Source: Avena insularis
Taxonomy: Eukaryota; Streptophyta; Magnoliopsida; Poales; Poaceae
Assembly (NCBI GenBank): GCA_023614405.1
Contig: CM042694.1
Span: forward strand, 133,057,711 to 133,121,710
Reading direction: 5' to 3'
DNA length: 64,000 nucleotides
Each line of letters begins with the position of its first letter. Position 1 is the first letter of the stretch. Below, piece by piece: positions 11,750-22,229 of the stretch. A model generated the notes under the pieces. The model made no database searches and was not told the DNA's origin. It saw nothing but the letters and a program-made list of their open reading frames with translations. The position numbers and the translations under genes are program-made.

Positions 11750-12370
11750 TCTACATGTCGGTATTTCTTCTTTTGGCTTCATGATTACAATAGCGACACT
11801 TGTTGTATGATGGCTCCCTATGTGGCATATTGTCTCATAAAATTATGCAAAACCATGTGTTCAATTCAGCTTGGCGGATTCGGCAGCTTTGTTGTTATGC
11901 CATTTCCCTTTTGCAGGATCTGGTCTGCGCGAGGCGTTTTCAACCTACATGGCGGGTTTGGCGTGCCCTGCAAACACGCGTTTTGTGTTATGCGGATGCG
12001 GGATCTGCTAGATAGTTGCTTTCAGGGTGTGGCAATGACTGTGGCATGGCGACGTGGCCGTGGACACTGGGCGCTGGAGAGCAGGAGGTTTTATCTAGAT
12101 CGATCAGAGGCGATCTCGTGCAACTTCTCCACTTGATAGCTGGCCTTTTTTTTTCACCGATAGCTGGCTTTTTTTCCGATCGATCGAACTATCCTTGCAT
12201 TAGGCCGACCGGCTGCAGATTTCCTTCAATGTTATACGTATATGGCTGGGCCGGAGGGTTATAACATGTAGGTCCGCCACTGCGGCATAGCAGCATTAGC
12301 GATCCCCCAGTTCTTACCTCACCATGCTGCGGTACTTCAAATCATCACCACAACCACAAGCTTCTCTGTA
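11750..12370. other. Downstream flank of the split gene, no gene seen
   Basis: This probably holds the 3' untranslated region of the Myb/NAM-like gene (11750-11860). Beyond it I see only short frames without recognisable domains. Confidence 0.4.
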
Positions 12371-12471
12371 CTCCCTCCAATCCATATTAATGTCACAGAA
12401 ATGGATGTATCCAGAAATATTTTAGTGCTAGATACATCCAATCCGTGACAATTAATATAGATCGGAGGGAG
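12371..12471. mobile_element. Stowaway MITE (101 bp)
   Basis: The ends are CTCCCTCCAATCCATATTAA and the complement TTAATATAGATCGGAGGGAG. TA lies on the left, while the right copy has decayed to CA. Confidence 0.87.
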
Positions 12472-12634
12472 CAGTGAAATATTGTTGTCTGAATTATAAG
12501 TGGCCAATCAGAACCTCGGCCATGGACTATGCAAAGGATTTTTTCATACAGTACATGTTTTCTAAAGGTTCACTGTGTGTGATAATGAAGTACATTGAAC
12601 TGACCACTAATCAAAAAGTGTGTGATTCTACGCA

Positions 12635-13896
12635 CACTACTAGGAAAACAGCTATAGATAGACAAGCTATTCTGTGGCGCATATACAGAACCATGCGCCA
12701 GAAAAAAACGCTACTGAAATTTGGCAATTCAGTGGCGCACGGAACCCATATACGTCACAGAAATGTGGATTTCGGTGGCGCATATTTTCCCGTGCGCCAC
12801 ATAAAGTGATGATTCTGTGGCGCATATAGACATATGCGCCACAGAAAGTTGATGGAATCAGGGGCAACAAAAAAAAGGGAGACAATTCTGTGGCGCATCC
12901 CCCTGGTCGCCTTTTAAGTTTTGTAAAAAATAAACGAAAATGACAATAACTTGAAATATAATTTCTTTGAGATGTAGTTATATTTTGGGTTGTAGTTGTA
13001 GGGAAAAGTGAAAAACATAAATCTTGATGTATTTTGCAAAAATAGATCATGGCACGGTAAAACGGCCACAACTTTTGCATACGATTTAAACCGCTGGAAG
13101 CCGTTAAAGATTTTACAGATTCCCCAAATTCGAAAAGAGTAAAAATTTATGGTAGAAAGAAGATTTTTTTCTGCAAAATATTAAAAAAGGGGGAGAAACT
13201 TCTGTGGCGCATTTCTCCCATATGCGCCATAGAAGTCGTGGGCGGGATTTGAAATTTGAATCCCGCAGGCGCCCTTCTCCCTCTCTTTTTTCTTTTTCTC
13301 TCCCACTTCTTCTCCCCTCCCCACTTCTGCTCCCCTCCCCACTTCTGCTCCCCTCCACAATTCTTCCCTTCTCCTCCCTCCTCCTTCTCCACTCTCTGGC
13401 GACCTCCACCTCCACCCCGGTGACCTCCTCCTTCTCCTCCTCCACGACCTCCGACAACCTCCTCCTTCTCCTCCTCCTCCACCACCTCCGGCGACCTCGT
13501 CCTCCTCCTCCACCACCTTCGGCGGCCTCATCCTCCTACTCCGACCACCTCCGGTGGCCGCCTCATCCTCCTTCTCCTCTAGCCACCACCACCTCCGGCC
13601 AGATCTAGATCTAGCCCACTTTTTTTTTGAAATTTGAAAAACAAATCTGTGACGCATATTGGCCATATGCGCCACAGAAATTTGAGATCTGGCCCACCTT
13701 TCTTTTAAATTTTGGAAAAAAACTTATGTGGCGCATATTGGCAATATGCGCCACGGAAATGTGAGATTTCTGTGGCGCATTTCGATATGCGTCACAGAAG
13801 AAATAAATATCAGTGTCGATATAACAGTGGCGCATCCCATATGCGCCACGGAAATGCAAAATAGGTGCGCCACTCATAAGCTTTTTCCTAGTAGTG
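12635..13896. mobile_element. Non-autonomous CACTA transposon (1262 bp)
   Basis: The ends are CACTACTAGGAAAA and TTTTTCCTAGTAGTG, with a perfect 3-bp duplication GCA (12632-12634 and 13897-13899). Many copies of TGGCGCATAT and its complement ATATGCGCCA, often paired as short palindromes, occupy the first 210 bp and the last 250 bp, the expected transposase-binding array. There is no transposase frame. Confidence 0.94.
13265..13600 (+). repeat. Long pyrimidine-rich tract inside the CACTA
   Basis: More than 300 bases are dominated by CTC, CTT and CCT, including three near-identical copies of CTCCCCTCCCCACTTCTG. Open frames over it (proline/serine-rich on plus, glutamate/glycine/arginine-rich on minus) follow from this simple composition and are not evidence of a gene. 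Confidence 0.85.
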
Positions 13897-13899
13897 GCA

Positions 13900-14233
13900 G
13901 ATGATTGATAGGAAAGACCGTATGAGATTATGAAGTACATCAAGCACGACTAGAAAACAAAACCGTGTTTGATATGACGCACATGTTTCATAGAAACAAG
14001 GTGTATGCAACGTGGTTGTCGTCGCACACGGCTGAAACACCTGCACAGATATTTTAAAATTGTATCTTAATAAATTGATCGCATGGCAAACAATTTGTTC
14101 CTTGCAACTACGATCGGATGGTGAGAGAGACTCAAAAGGGACGATCTGCAATACTGTTATAGTTGTTCTGGATATAATTAAACTCATCTAGGTAGGAAGG
14201 TTATTGTTTGTACCAGTTAATCTCAGGGTCTTT
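13900..14233. other. Unassigned DNA between CACTA and LINE
   Basis: The first 80 bases resemble the DNA left of the CACTA (12571-12636), so both are parts of an older repeat. The rest shows nothing recognisable. Confidence 0.5.
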
Positions 14234-14247
14234 ACTTATCTGACATG
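14234..14247 (+). repeat. Target site duplication of the LINE, left copy
   Basis: ACTTATCTGACATG occurs here and again at 16147-16160 directly after the poly(A) tail. Confidence 0.93.
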
Positions 14248-16146
14248 CCGATATGCTGGCTGTACTGATCGCTAGAGCAAAAGAAAATGGTCAAGTTGGT
14301 GGTCTAATTCCCCATCTTGTCGAGGGGGGAGGGGGGGGGGGGGGGGTTCTATTCTTCAGTACGTCGATGATACACTCTTGTTCATGGAACATGATTTTCA
14401 AAAGGCGGTGAATGTGAAGCTCATTCTATGTATTTTCAAGTAGTTATCTGGACTTAAGATTAACTTCTACAAAAGTGAGATTTTTGTTTTAGAAAGGCTT
14501 CCGAACAAGAAAAGGAATATAAAGAGATTTTCGGTTGTGAGTTGGGATCCTTACCATTTAGGTATCTTGGGGTACCTATACATCATAGAAAGCTCCGTAA
14601 TTCCGAATGGAATCGTGTAGAAAACCATTTCGAGAGTAAGTTAGGATGTTGGCAAGGTAAACTCTTGTCCTATGGGGATAAGTTAGTCCTAATAAACTCG
14701 GTTTTATCTAGCATGCCCATGTTTATGATATATTTTCTAGAAATATCGTAGGGTGTTCGGAAAAGGTTAGATTACTATCGTTCATGTTTTTTTTTGGCAA
14801 AATGATGAATATAAGAAGAAATATAGATTATCGAGATGGAACATCCTGTGCCGTCCAAAGGATCAAGGTGGGACGGGAATTAAAGGTTTAGATCTCAAGA
14901 ACAAATGTTTATTGAGCAAATGGCTTTACAAACTATTAATGGAATAGGGGCGGGGCAAGAGCTGCTGCAAAACAAATATTTGAAGAATAAAACCTTATCA
15001 CAAGTAGAAGCAAAACCAACGGATTCTCCTTTTTGGAAAGGCCTACTGCGGGTAAAAGATGAGTTCTTTTCCAAAGGTCGTTTCAAAATTGAAAATAGGA
15101 GAGATACACGGTTTTGGGAAGGTGTTTGGCTAGGGGAGAGGTCTCTTGCTCAGCAATACCCTTCTCTTTACAATATTGTGAATAGAAAAATGTATCGTTT
15201 CACGATGTGTTATCTCACAATATACTTAGAATTGGTTTTCGAAGAAGTTTAACTTGAGATAAATGAGTTGCATGGTTGCATCTTGTGTAGAGATTGATAC
15301 CTATAACTTTGTCAGAAAATAAGGATTCTTTTATATGGAAGTTGACAAAAAACGGGGTTTTCTCTAAGTCCATGTATGAAGATCTTATGAATGGACATCC
15401 TGAATTTCCATCTCGCTATCTATGGAAATTAAAAATACCTCAAAAAATTAAAATCTCTATGTGGTTACTTAATAGCAAAGTTTTTTAAACTAAAGGTAAT
15501 CTTTTGAAGAAAAAGTGGGATGGATTAAAAAATGTTGCTTCTGTGAATAGGTCGAATCAACTGAACATTTACTTCTTTCGTGCCCCTTTGCTAGAATTAT
15601 ATAGCGTATTGTTTTCTTCACATATGATCTTCCTCCTCCAACCAATATCACTAATATGCTTGGTAATTGGCTTAATGGAGTCGATAGGAAAAATAAAGCT
15701 AGAATTTGTATAGGCATTTCAGTTTTATGTTGGTCCATTTGGAAATTCTGAAATAATATTATTTTTAACAAGGCCAAAGTTTCATCTTTTTTGCAGGTTA
15801 TTCATATGGCGACACACTAGAGTCAGCTTTGGGCTTTCCTCCTCCCAGAGAATCAATGGCAATCTATGGGTATTGGGTGGAACCGCCTTGTAGCGGTCGC
15901 ATCGGATATTTTCAGTCAGGCTTCGTGGAGGCATACTAGTAGATTGACAGATGTCTAGCTTTAGTATGCATCCTCATGTGAGGCTTTCTGTTTTTTTTTT
16001 CAAATGGTTGGTGTTTGTCTCAACCTTATCTGATCCATGAGATGTAACTTAACTTTTCTACTCTTGTTATTTGATACTCTCCTTTTAATAAATGGATGTG
16101 TGCATCCGAGGATGTAGAGGCCGGGGTCAACCCCATTTCGAAAAAA
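14248..16146 (+). mobile_element. LINE (non-LTR retrotransposon), 5'-truncated
   Basis: This is the last 1.9 kb of a plant LINE: the end of the reverse transcriptase, a zinc-binding RVT region and a 3' tail ending in poly(A) (about 16139-16147). A 14-bp target duplication borders it exactly. The 5' truncation is typical of target-primed insertion. A related copy lies on the minus strand at 60858-62484. Confidence 0.93.
14250..15777 (+). pseudogene. LINE ORF2 remnant: reverse transcriptase end and zf-RVT region
   Basis: The catalytic QYVDDTLLF box is at about 14357-14380. FRYLGVPIHHRKL, WQGKLLSYGDKL and INSVLSSMP follow (14560-14730), a segment highly typical of plant LINE RT. KDEFFSKGRFKIENR, DTRFWEGVWLGE and the C-terminal WKLKIPQKIKISMW segment come after it. 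Frameshifts and stops are numerous, and a run of about 20 G residues (14321-14347) interrupts the frame before the catalytic box. Confidence 0.88.
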
Positions 16147-16160
16147 AACTTATCTGACAT

Positions 16161-17783
16161 GTATGTTTCGACGTCGATCTATCTAGTAGACCATCTTATC
16201 TTGGTGTGCATGCTCGAACATAGCATATATGCCTCTTGGTCTAGTTTAGCTTTGGCTTCAACTTTACGATTATAAAGCTCACACAATTATTTCTGAGCCG
16301 TATAATTCGTAGAAGGGTACTCGATCTTTTCCAGTTCTGTTTAAGCCAACAAGACAATCAAATTATTCTTGGTTGCACACAAGTGCAACGAATTCTAGAT
16401 CAGACCCACTCGTTTCTCCTATGGTTGACTTCTAGGGCAAAGAAGGACTCTTACAACAATACAACTCAATTCAATAGTTTATCTATATCAGTAAACCTGC
16501 GAGAGGAGTCTATTCTTTATATTTTTTGAAAGAGACTTCCTAATGGATAAATGTTAGTTAGTATGGCACACAATACATATGAGGCACTCCTGGATTATCA
16601 AATTCAATTCATTTTCTAAAAGGATGATCGAACAACATGCATAAATGAGACGTTCCCATTGAGACGTTCCCATCGTAATGTCATGGAGAACTTATAGGTG
16701 AAAATTAATGCGAGAGAAGTATTTTACACGTGTACATGGGTAAATTGCATCTATATATATTTCAGTAGCTAACTCGAGAAATGGCAAGTGGTGAGTAGTT
16801 TCGTAGAAGTAAAAGCAAATCATAGAAAGGTGCTCTTACTTGGGTCATGCGCATTTGCAGAGAATTGAACCAAACATGATTAGTAGCTCATATTTGGTTC
16901 AATTGGGTCGACTTGTTTTCAATTCAATCACTCAATGCATGTTAGAGCTAGCTTTCTAGACATGGAAGGTAGTCAGGAAGAAATGCTCGGGATCCTTGAC
17001 TCATCAGGTGCATCATGTCCACTTCCTTGAAGTGTTTTGGCACAAACATGCATAGCAAGAATTGGTGTGTCTTGTCTCCGAAGCAAAATGAGGACAACGT
17101 AGTCATATGGAAGAAGGAGATACAAGTGAAGGTCTTCTCAGCCTGAGGAAGAACCGATCCTTCCGCTATGCGAGATTTGCAATTTTCAGATTATTAGTGG
17201 TTATTGACGAAGTCTATTCTCTAGATCTATCATAGTCTAATTCATGCCTAACCTTCATTTTTTGAAGGCTACTTTCGTCAATGATGCATTTGTTTTGTTC
17301 CCATTGACCGGAAAGAGCTAGTTTTTATGTTTTAACTTGAAATATATGGTTAATGCAAGACAGTGAGTTATAAGTTTTGCAGGAGTTCTTATGCATGTGT
17401 ACGTGCATGTGTGTTATGTGCCTCCTAGGATCGATCAATCCTTTATGTACATAAAACTTTGCTTTTTATCTAAATTGATGGCAGAAACATCTGTCGGTTC
17501 TTCTAACTTTTGCAGAAGCGAATAGTATATATCGACGCCCTCCTCTAGGTGCTAGGTTGGGTTTGTGGTCCACTACTCACTACCGATATGGCTGAATGGT
17601 TTATGCTAAATTCTAATCGTACCGTTCATTTTGTTTTTCAGGAACCTTGGAGGATCTTTAAGTGTGAATTACCTAAATGCCAATAATGCTGTGAAATATA
17701 GTACACAAAATCCTGTGAAGTATTACACATTTGGACCATCGGATTCATGACAATAAACGGCCCATATTCATTTGATGTACTGT
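16161..17783. other. Unassigned AT-rich DNA
   Basis: I find no protein-like frame above 60 residues, no paired repeat ends and no MITE signature in this stretch. Confidence 0.5.
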
Positions 17784-17818
17784 AAAATGACTTCCAAAAT
17801 ACATTTAGAAGTCATTTT
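17784..17818. repeat. Short hairpin
   Basis: AAAATGACTTC and its complement GAAGTCATTTT flank a 13-base loop. The nearby GAAGGGAGCA suggests a decayed MITE end. Confidence 0.7.
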
Positions 17819-17928
17819 AAATGAAGGGAGCATATGGTACTGGTTCCAAAACACCCCTCTCGGATGTCTAAGCATACATTATTCCATTATATTGTAGTTA
17901 TATAGATATATAATAACCACATACTGTA

Positions 17929-18026
17929 CTCTTTCAGATCCATATATACTGTGTGTCGTCAATTTGTACTAAGCTTAGTACAAACTTTGTACTATTTGAG
18001 AGACACTTATTATGGATCGGAGGGAG
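17929..18026. mobile_element. Stowaway MITE (98 bp), one end degenerate
   Basis: The right end reads TTATGGATCGGAGGGAG followed by TA, and the left end CTCTTTCAGATCCATA follows TA. The internal TTTGTACTAAGCTTAGTACAAA palindrome region matches Thalos-like Stowaways. Confidence 0.82.
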
Positions 18027-18650
18027 TACAACTTTTGACCTGGTCTTGTGCGTTCTAACCCTTCTGTAAACACAAGTCTATGTGAGTCAATAAATTCACA
18101 CGCTAGGGTACCATTACTGTTGAACAACATAAAACCATACAAACATTGCATTGTTCTATTCTTGTGTTTCAGATTTTTTCATGTTGACATGGTGCAGTTA
18201 GAGAATTAAACTTGTACCACATGAAAAAAATTATGTTTACACTTAGGAGGCAACAGGAACATCAAAACTAGGAGAACAATACTCGAAGCAAGCAACACGC
18301 TAGACCACTCGCTTGGAATGACATGCTCCTTACATACGTTCTTCGGCGTTCCTCTACTGTAGGCTTTTGGTCCTTACCACCCACAATATCGAGGGGGAAT
18401 TTAAATTTCAAAGAAAAAACCAAGTCTTCAAATCGGTCACAAGAAATCCCATCGTAAATTTAAAAGCATACCATCACAATAAATGCCCAAGAAATCAACC
18501 ATGAGTGTTAGAACAACAACTAAACATTATGGCACCAAGGCAACAACCAAAAGAATCCAATCTTCACTATTTGTCTAAAAAATAAATAAGATATGCTCCA
18601 AACAGAAGTAAAGCTTATAAGATCAAGGTAGTTAAGTATATATGTGATGA
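18027..18650. other. Unassigned AT-rich DNA
   Basis: No gene is seen. A short phrase here (CTTAGGAGGCAACAGGAA, near 18243) resembles 63075-63095, hinting at a shared unknown repeat. Confidence 0.4.
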
Positions 18651-18682
18651 CCGTGTGCAAGAAAAATTAGACGCAGCTCGGC

Positions 18683-18850
18683 TGCTATATAAATTGCAGA
18701 CCTGATGATCCACCTACGTAAGCTACACACATGCATGCCCACTCAGTATTTCTTTTCAGTGATGCGCATCACATGCAAGCGAAACCTGCTGGTGAAGTTC
18801 TCTGCAATGTTTGTCAGTGTTTCTTACATCATGACACCACTCTTAATTTC
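18683..18850 (+). promoter_or_regulatory. Promoter-like stretch with a TATA box and a 31-codon frame
   Basis: CTATATAAATTG (about 18685) is a good TATA box. About 75 bases later an ATG in the context TCAGTGATGCGC opens a short frame (MRITCKRNLLVKF) that stops near 18857. No following exon is recognisable. It could be a leftover promoter of a lost gene or chance. Confidence 0.2.
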
Positions 18851-18857
18851 TAGTTAG

Positions 18858-19186
18858 GCTTGGGGGAGACAAAGGGAACTGAAAGCGATATCTTGCCGCT
18901 TCTTCTGGTTTGGCCCGTCGATGGACATAGAGGAGCCAACCTTGTCACCGCCGACTTTTTCGTCGGTCACGGCACCACAGCTCTAAAATTACACCCCTAA
19001 ATACCATCCTACCGACCGGCTCCCTCCCTTCGACCAGCTATCGGTATGTTCTTGTAAATCCATGTAAGTTCCCCTGGTGTTTGCCGGTTTTTGTCCACAA
19101 AATTATCAGTTTGGAAAATCTGGCTTGGGGAAGGAGGATTCATTTTTTGTTTTTGTTTTGACTTCCCTCTTTTAATTCTATGGTGA
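18858..19186. other. Unassigned DNA left of the Helitron-like region
   Basis: Slightly GC-richer DNA with short frames only; nothing recognisable. Confidence 0.4.
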
Positions 19187-19476
19187 CTAGTTGAATGTCC
19201 ATGCGTTGCTACGGTAATGAAATAATTAATCTATAATGATATATGATAATAAAGTAAGTAGTGTTTATGTCTTTTCGTTCGTCTTGAAAATGTCTCTAAT
19301 ATACCGCTTGCAGCCCGTTGATGCAACATTTTGTGCAAAGTCAATCATACCATAAGCCTGCATGGCCATTGATCCGACTATGGGATATTTAGTGCACCAG
19401 CTTGTACATAAATAACAGAAAACGGAAGAACTCTCCCCGCCTTGTTTACTTCAGATTTGTTTTAAAATTTGATAAA

Positions 19477-19507
19477 CTAGGAAGGTGGCCCTCGCAAATG
19501 CGAGGGC
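19477..19507 (-). other. Helitron 3' terminal hairpin and CTAG end
   Basis: This is a 20-base palindrome with perfect pairing, 7 bases from CTAG, with T as the next base on the element strand. These are the Helitron termination features. Confidence 0.75.
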
Positions 19508-20192
19508 AATGTCTGATTATGTCAAAAACATTTTATCTTTTAATAGAAACTTATATCACGCGACGATAATTAACATAATTTTATAGTCATAGTAAATACA
19601 ATATCACTTGTGCGGGAGATAGTTAATTTTCCCATAGAAAATAACATATAAATGACTATATGTTGTTTTCTCACGTGTTCTTATTAGATAAGGATGTATA
19701 ATAAAACTTGTATTGCAAGGCAAGATGCAGTTTTTATTTGATGTTACGTTACTGTATGGTTAAAATTCAAATTACACCCACATATTTTGATCTATTTTAT
19801 ATGTGTTATGTGTAAATAATAATTTCTCGCTCGATGATGTTTATCTATAGTTACAGAGATCAATTTGTGATCATGTACTCTTATAAAGATATATCGCCAA
19901 TAGGTTTAATGAAAAAATATTGGTTGTGTTAGCTAGCTAAATATTTTGGTCTACCATGAGACTGTCTAGAAGAATTCTTTATTTTTATGCATTCATCATA
20001 TGTGGTATCACAAGACAGTATAATAATTTGATCTGGTGCTTGTGTTAATATATTAAGATTTATTTAAAACTTAAATTGGATAGGAAATTTATTATTTGTT
20101 TGTATAACCGTAGGGAAACAATAAGTGAGAATTTCTATCATATTTTTTGTAAATCAAATGATTTCTTCATTAGTCCCTCAACTATAAAATAA

Positions 20193-20490
20193 AGGGAAAA
20201 TTTGCAATAGGACACCGTTATTTTTTGTCATTTGCTGAAACACATTGTATAATTATGTATTTTCCAGGGACCATTACAATTTTGTGGCACATTTGCCAGA
20301 ACACACCACATGACCAGAAATGGAAAGTTTTGTCACTTTTGTCCGGGTGACCATGTTATGGCCGGGTTTGAAAAAAGTGTGGTGTGTAATGTATCACAAA
20401 AAATTGTAATAGTACGTGGCAAAGACACAATTGTCTGGTGTGTTTTAGCAAATGCTAGAAAATAACGATGTCCTATAGCAAATTTTCCCT
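20193..20490. mobile_element. MITE with about 45-bp inverted ends (298 bp)
   Basis: It begins AGGGAAAATTTGCAATAGG and ends with the near-complement CCTATAGCAAATTTTCCCT. Similarity continues inward through ACACCGTTATTTT. AAAATAA is found next to both ends and could be a shortened 9-bp duplication of Mutator type. It lies inside the Helitron-like region. Confidence 0.8.
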
Positions 20491-20810
20491 AAAATAAAAA
20501 ATTCTCCATTTATCTTAGTTGTCATGTCATAGATAGAGACAACATCTCCAAGACTAAAATATGTTTCTTTATAAGTATATTAGGATTAATGGAATTTCCA
20601 AAATATTTTTGCCACCAACATAAATATTTAAGTCTAACCATCCAGCACTTTACACATAACAATCTGGTTGCCTATTCCTATTATCTACACAACAAATGGT
20701 AGGCTTGCCCAAGATAATTTATTACCTATATAGTTGGATATATCTATTATAAAATTATATAGTTGGATATATCTGTTATAAAATAAAACAGGGGAATTTT
20801 GAACTAATTC

Positions 20811-21089
20811 ATGACCAACACACCCTCAAGCTTCTTGTTCACAAATAAATTCTTCTTCATGTACTCATATCCCGATGCTCAATGGTACACGATTTTTTGT
20901 GTATCGCTCCTCAAGAATATCATATGTTTTCGATATAAATTTTATACAAAGTCTTTTTTGAAGCGAATTGAACTCATTTGTAAATGGGGAAATCATCTAA
21001 AATCTTACTTTCGGCCCTACAAAATCATCAGCCACCACTGTTCTAAGACATTTAGTAGAATGATAATACTATCAAAAAGTAATTTATAA
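20811..21089 (+). other. Open frame of 92 residues, not recognised
   Basis: The frame starts MTNTPSSFLFTNKF and is rich in phenylalanine, tyrosine, lysine and serine, as expected from AT-rich DNA. No domain or codon bias supports a gene. It is kept only as the longest frame in this part of the Helitron-like region. Confidence 0.12.
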
Positions 21090-21598
21090 CTATATGCGTA
21101 TGATTTGATACTTCCACGTTACATATTAATTTAGTTATACTTAAGGAAACATTTTTTTTTGCCAAACACAAGCTCTAAATCATAACAAATCTTCCGGACA
21201 TTGTCTGGATTCGAAAGTTATATACCGGTCATAATTGTAAGTCGTGGTACATAGACCATTGAGCCAAAACTAAGATAGACGGAGTAATAGGTTATGAAAA
21301 ATAGATATTATAGTCTTTTTTGGTTTCGGTGGACGGACTCGGCTAGACGATTTTTCTGCTAACATATTCTGCTTGCTTTTTCTCTTTTATTTTAAAAACG
21401 GACTTGTATGTTCCTCGAATTTTTTTGCTTTGCACGTTTCGTTCCAGACGTTTTCCAAGAAAAGATAGGAAATATATATAAGATGTGACAAGCCATGTAC
21501 GTTTTCTTTTGTGAACGGACTCCTAGCTAGCTGGCCAACTCTATTATGAAAAAAGACACGGCTTGCTTGTTGTATTTAAAAGGACTTGTAAGTTTTTA

Positions 21599-21721
21599 CT
21601 CATTCCGTTTAGAAATAATTGACTTGGTTTGTCTAGATTCAAATATATTTAGACGCATTTTATTGTATATATAAATTCGAATTTAGACAAACTCAAGTCA
21701 GTTATTTCTAAAAAGATGAAG
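21599..21721. mobile_element. Stowaway MITE (123 bp)
   Basis: It begins CTCATTCCGTTTAGAAATAA and ends TTATTTCTAAAAAGATGAAG, with TA on both sides. Confidence 0.87.
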
Positions 21722-22005
21722 TAATATTTATGAATGGACTTGATCACCTATTTCTACACGTACAGGATGCATTTCTAAAAAAAAATAGGTTCGCACTTTA
21801 TACGGATCACCCGGTTACACAATTAAAGGTCTTTCATTAAATCCATCATATATTGGAACTAACTCAACGGATAAAAGCCCAGGCTAATCAAAGGTTTTAG
21901 AGCCCAATCAACGAAAGAAAAAAAGGCCAAGTTCAGGCATGCGGCACCAGAGCAGCCTAGCGTAACTCTTCAACCTACCGTGGTCAATTTGCGTGTTTTA
22001 TTAAC

Positions 22006-22047
22006 TCCTCGTACGTGCTTGTCAAAAAAAAAAAATCCTCGTACGTG
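22006..22047 (+). mobile_element. Miniature poly(A) insertion with 12-bp target duplication
   Basis: TCCTCGTACGTG at 22006-22017 is repeated at 22036-22047, flanking only CTTGTC and twelve A residues. This is what an extreme 5'-truncated LINE or SINE insertion would leave. Confidence 0.65.
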
Positions 22048-22229
22048 ACATTGTTGACAGGTGGTTGTATCAACCACTTTTAACGTAACTCAACCACTTT
22101 TTACGTAACTTTTTTTATCTTTAAATTGTAACCACAAATTATAGATCTAACGGTCGATATAATTTGGATGATGTGGAACAACCAGGTGCCTCGGAAAACA
22201 TCCTTATATTACTTTTAGTATATAATAGA

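Larger units (their letters stand above)
19187..22229 (-). mobile_element. Helitron-like element or nested pair, non-autonomous
   Basis: On the minus strand the right edge reads TCTATTATATACTAAAAG preceded by A, a grass Helitron 5' end. Two candidate 3' ends exist. At 19477-19507 a perfect GC-rich hairpin (GCCCTCGCATTTGCGAGGGC) is followed by CACCTTCCTAG and T. At 19187-19210 a weaker hairpin is followed by CATTCAACTAG and T. Both have the CTAG/T ending of Helitrons. No Rep/helicase frame is present. Which end pairs with 22229 is undecided; the outer limits are given. Confidence 0.7.

Noticed and set aside
11807..12136. 109-residue frame with cysteines
   Set aside because: A second frame of similar length overlaps it and there is no domain; it lies in the tail of a dead gene.
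13204..13608. Proline/serine-rich and glutamate/glycine-rich open frames on both strands
   Set aside because: They arise from a pyrimidine-rich simple tract inside a CACTA element, with several overlapping frames open at once.
16384..16700. Possible tRNA or small RNA gene in unassigned DNA
   Set aside because: No cloverleaf arms, A/B box pair or GTTCGAATC-type loop could be found by eye.
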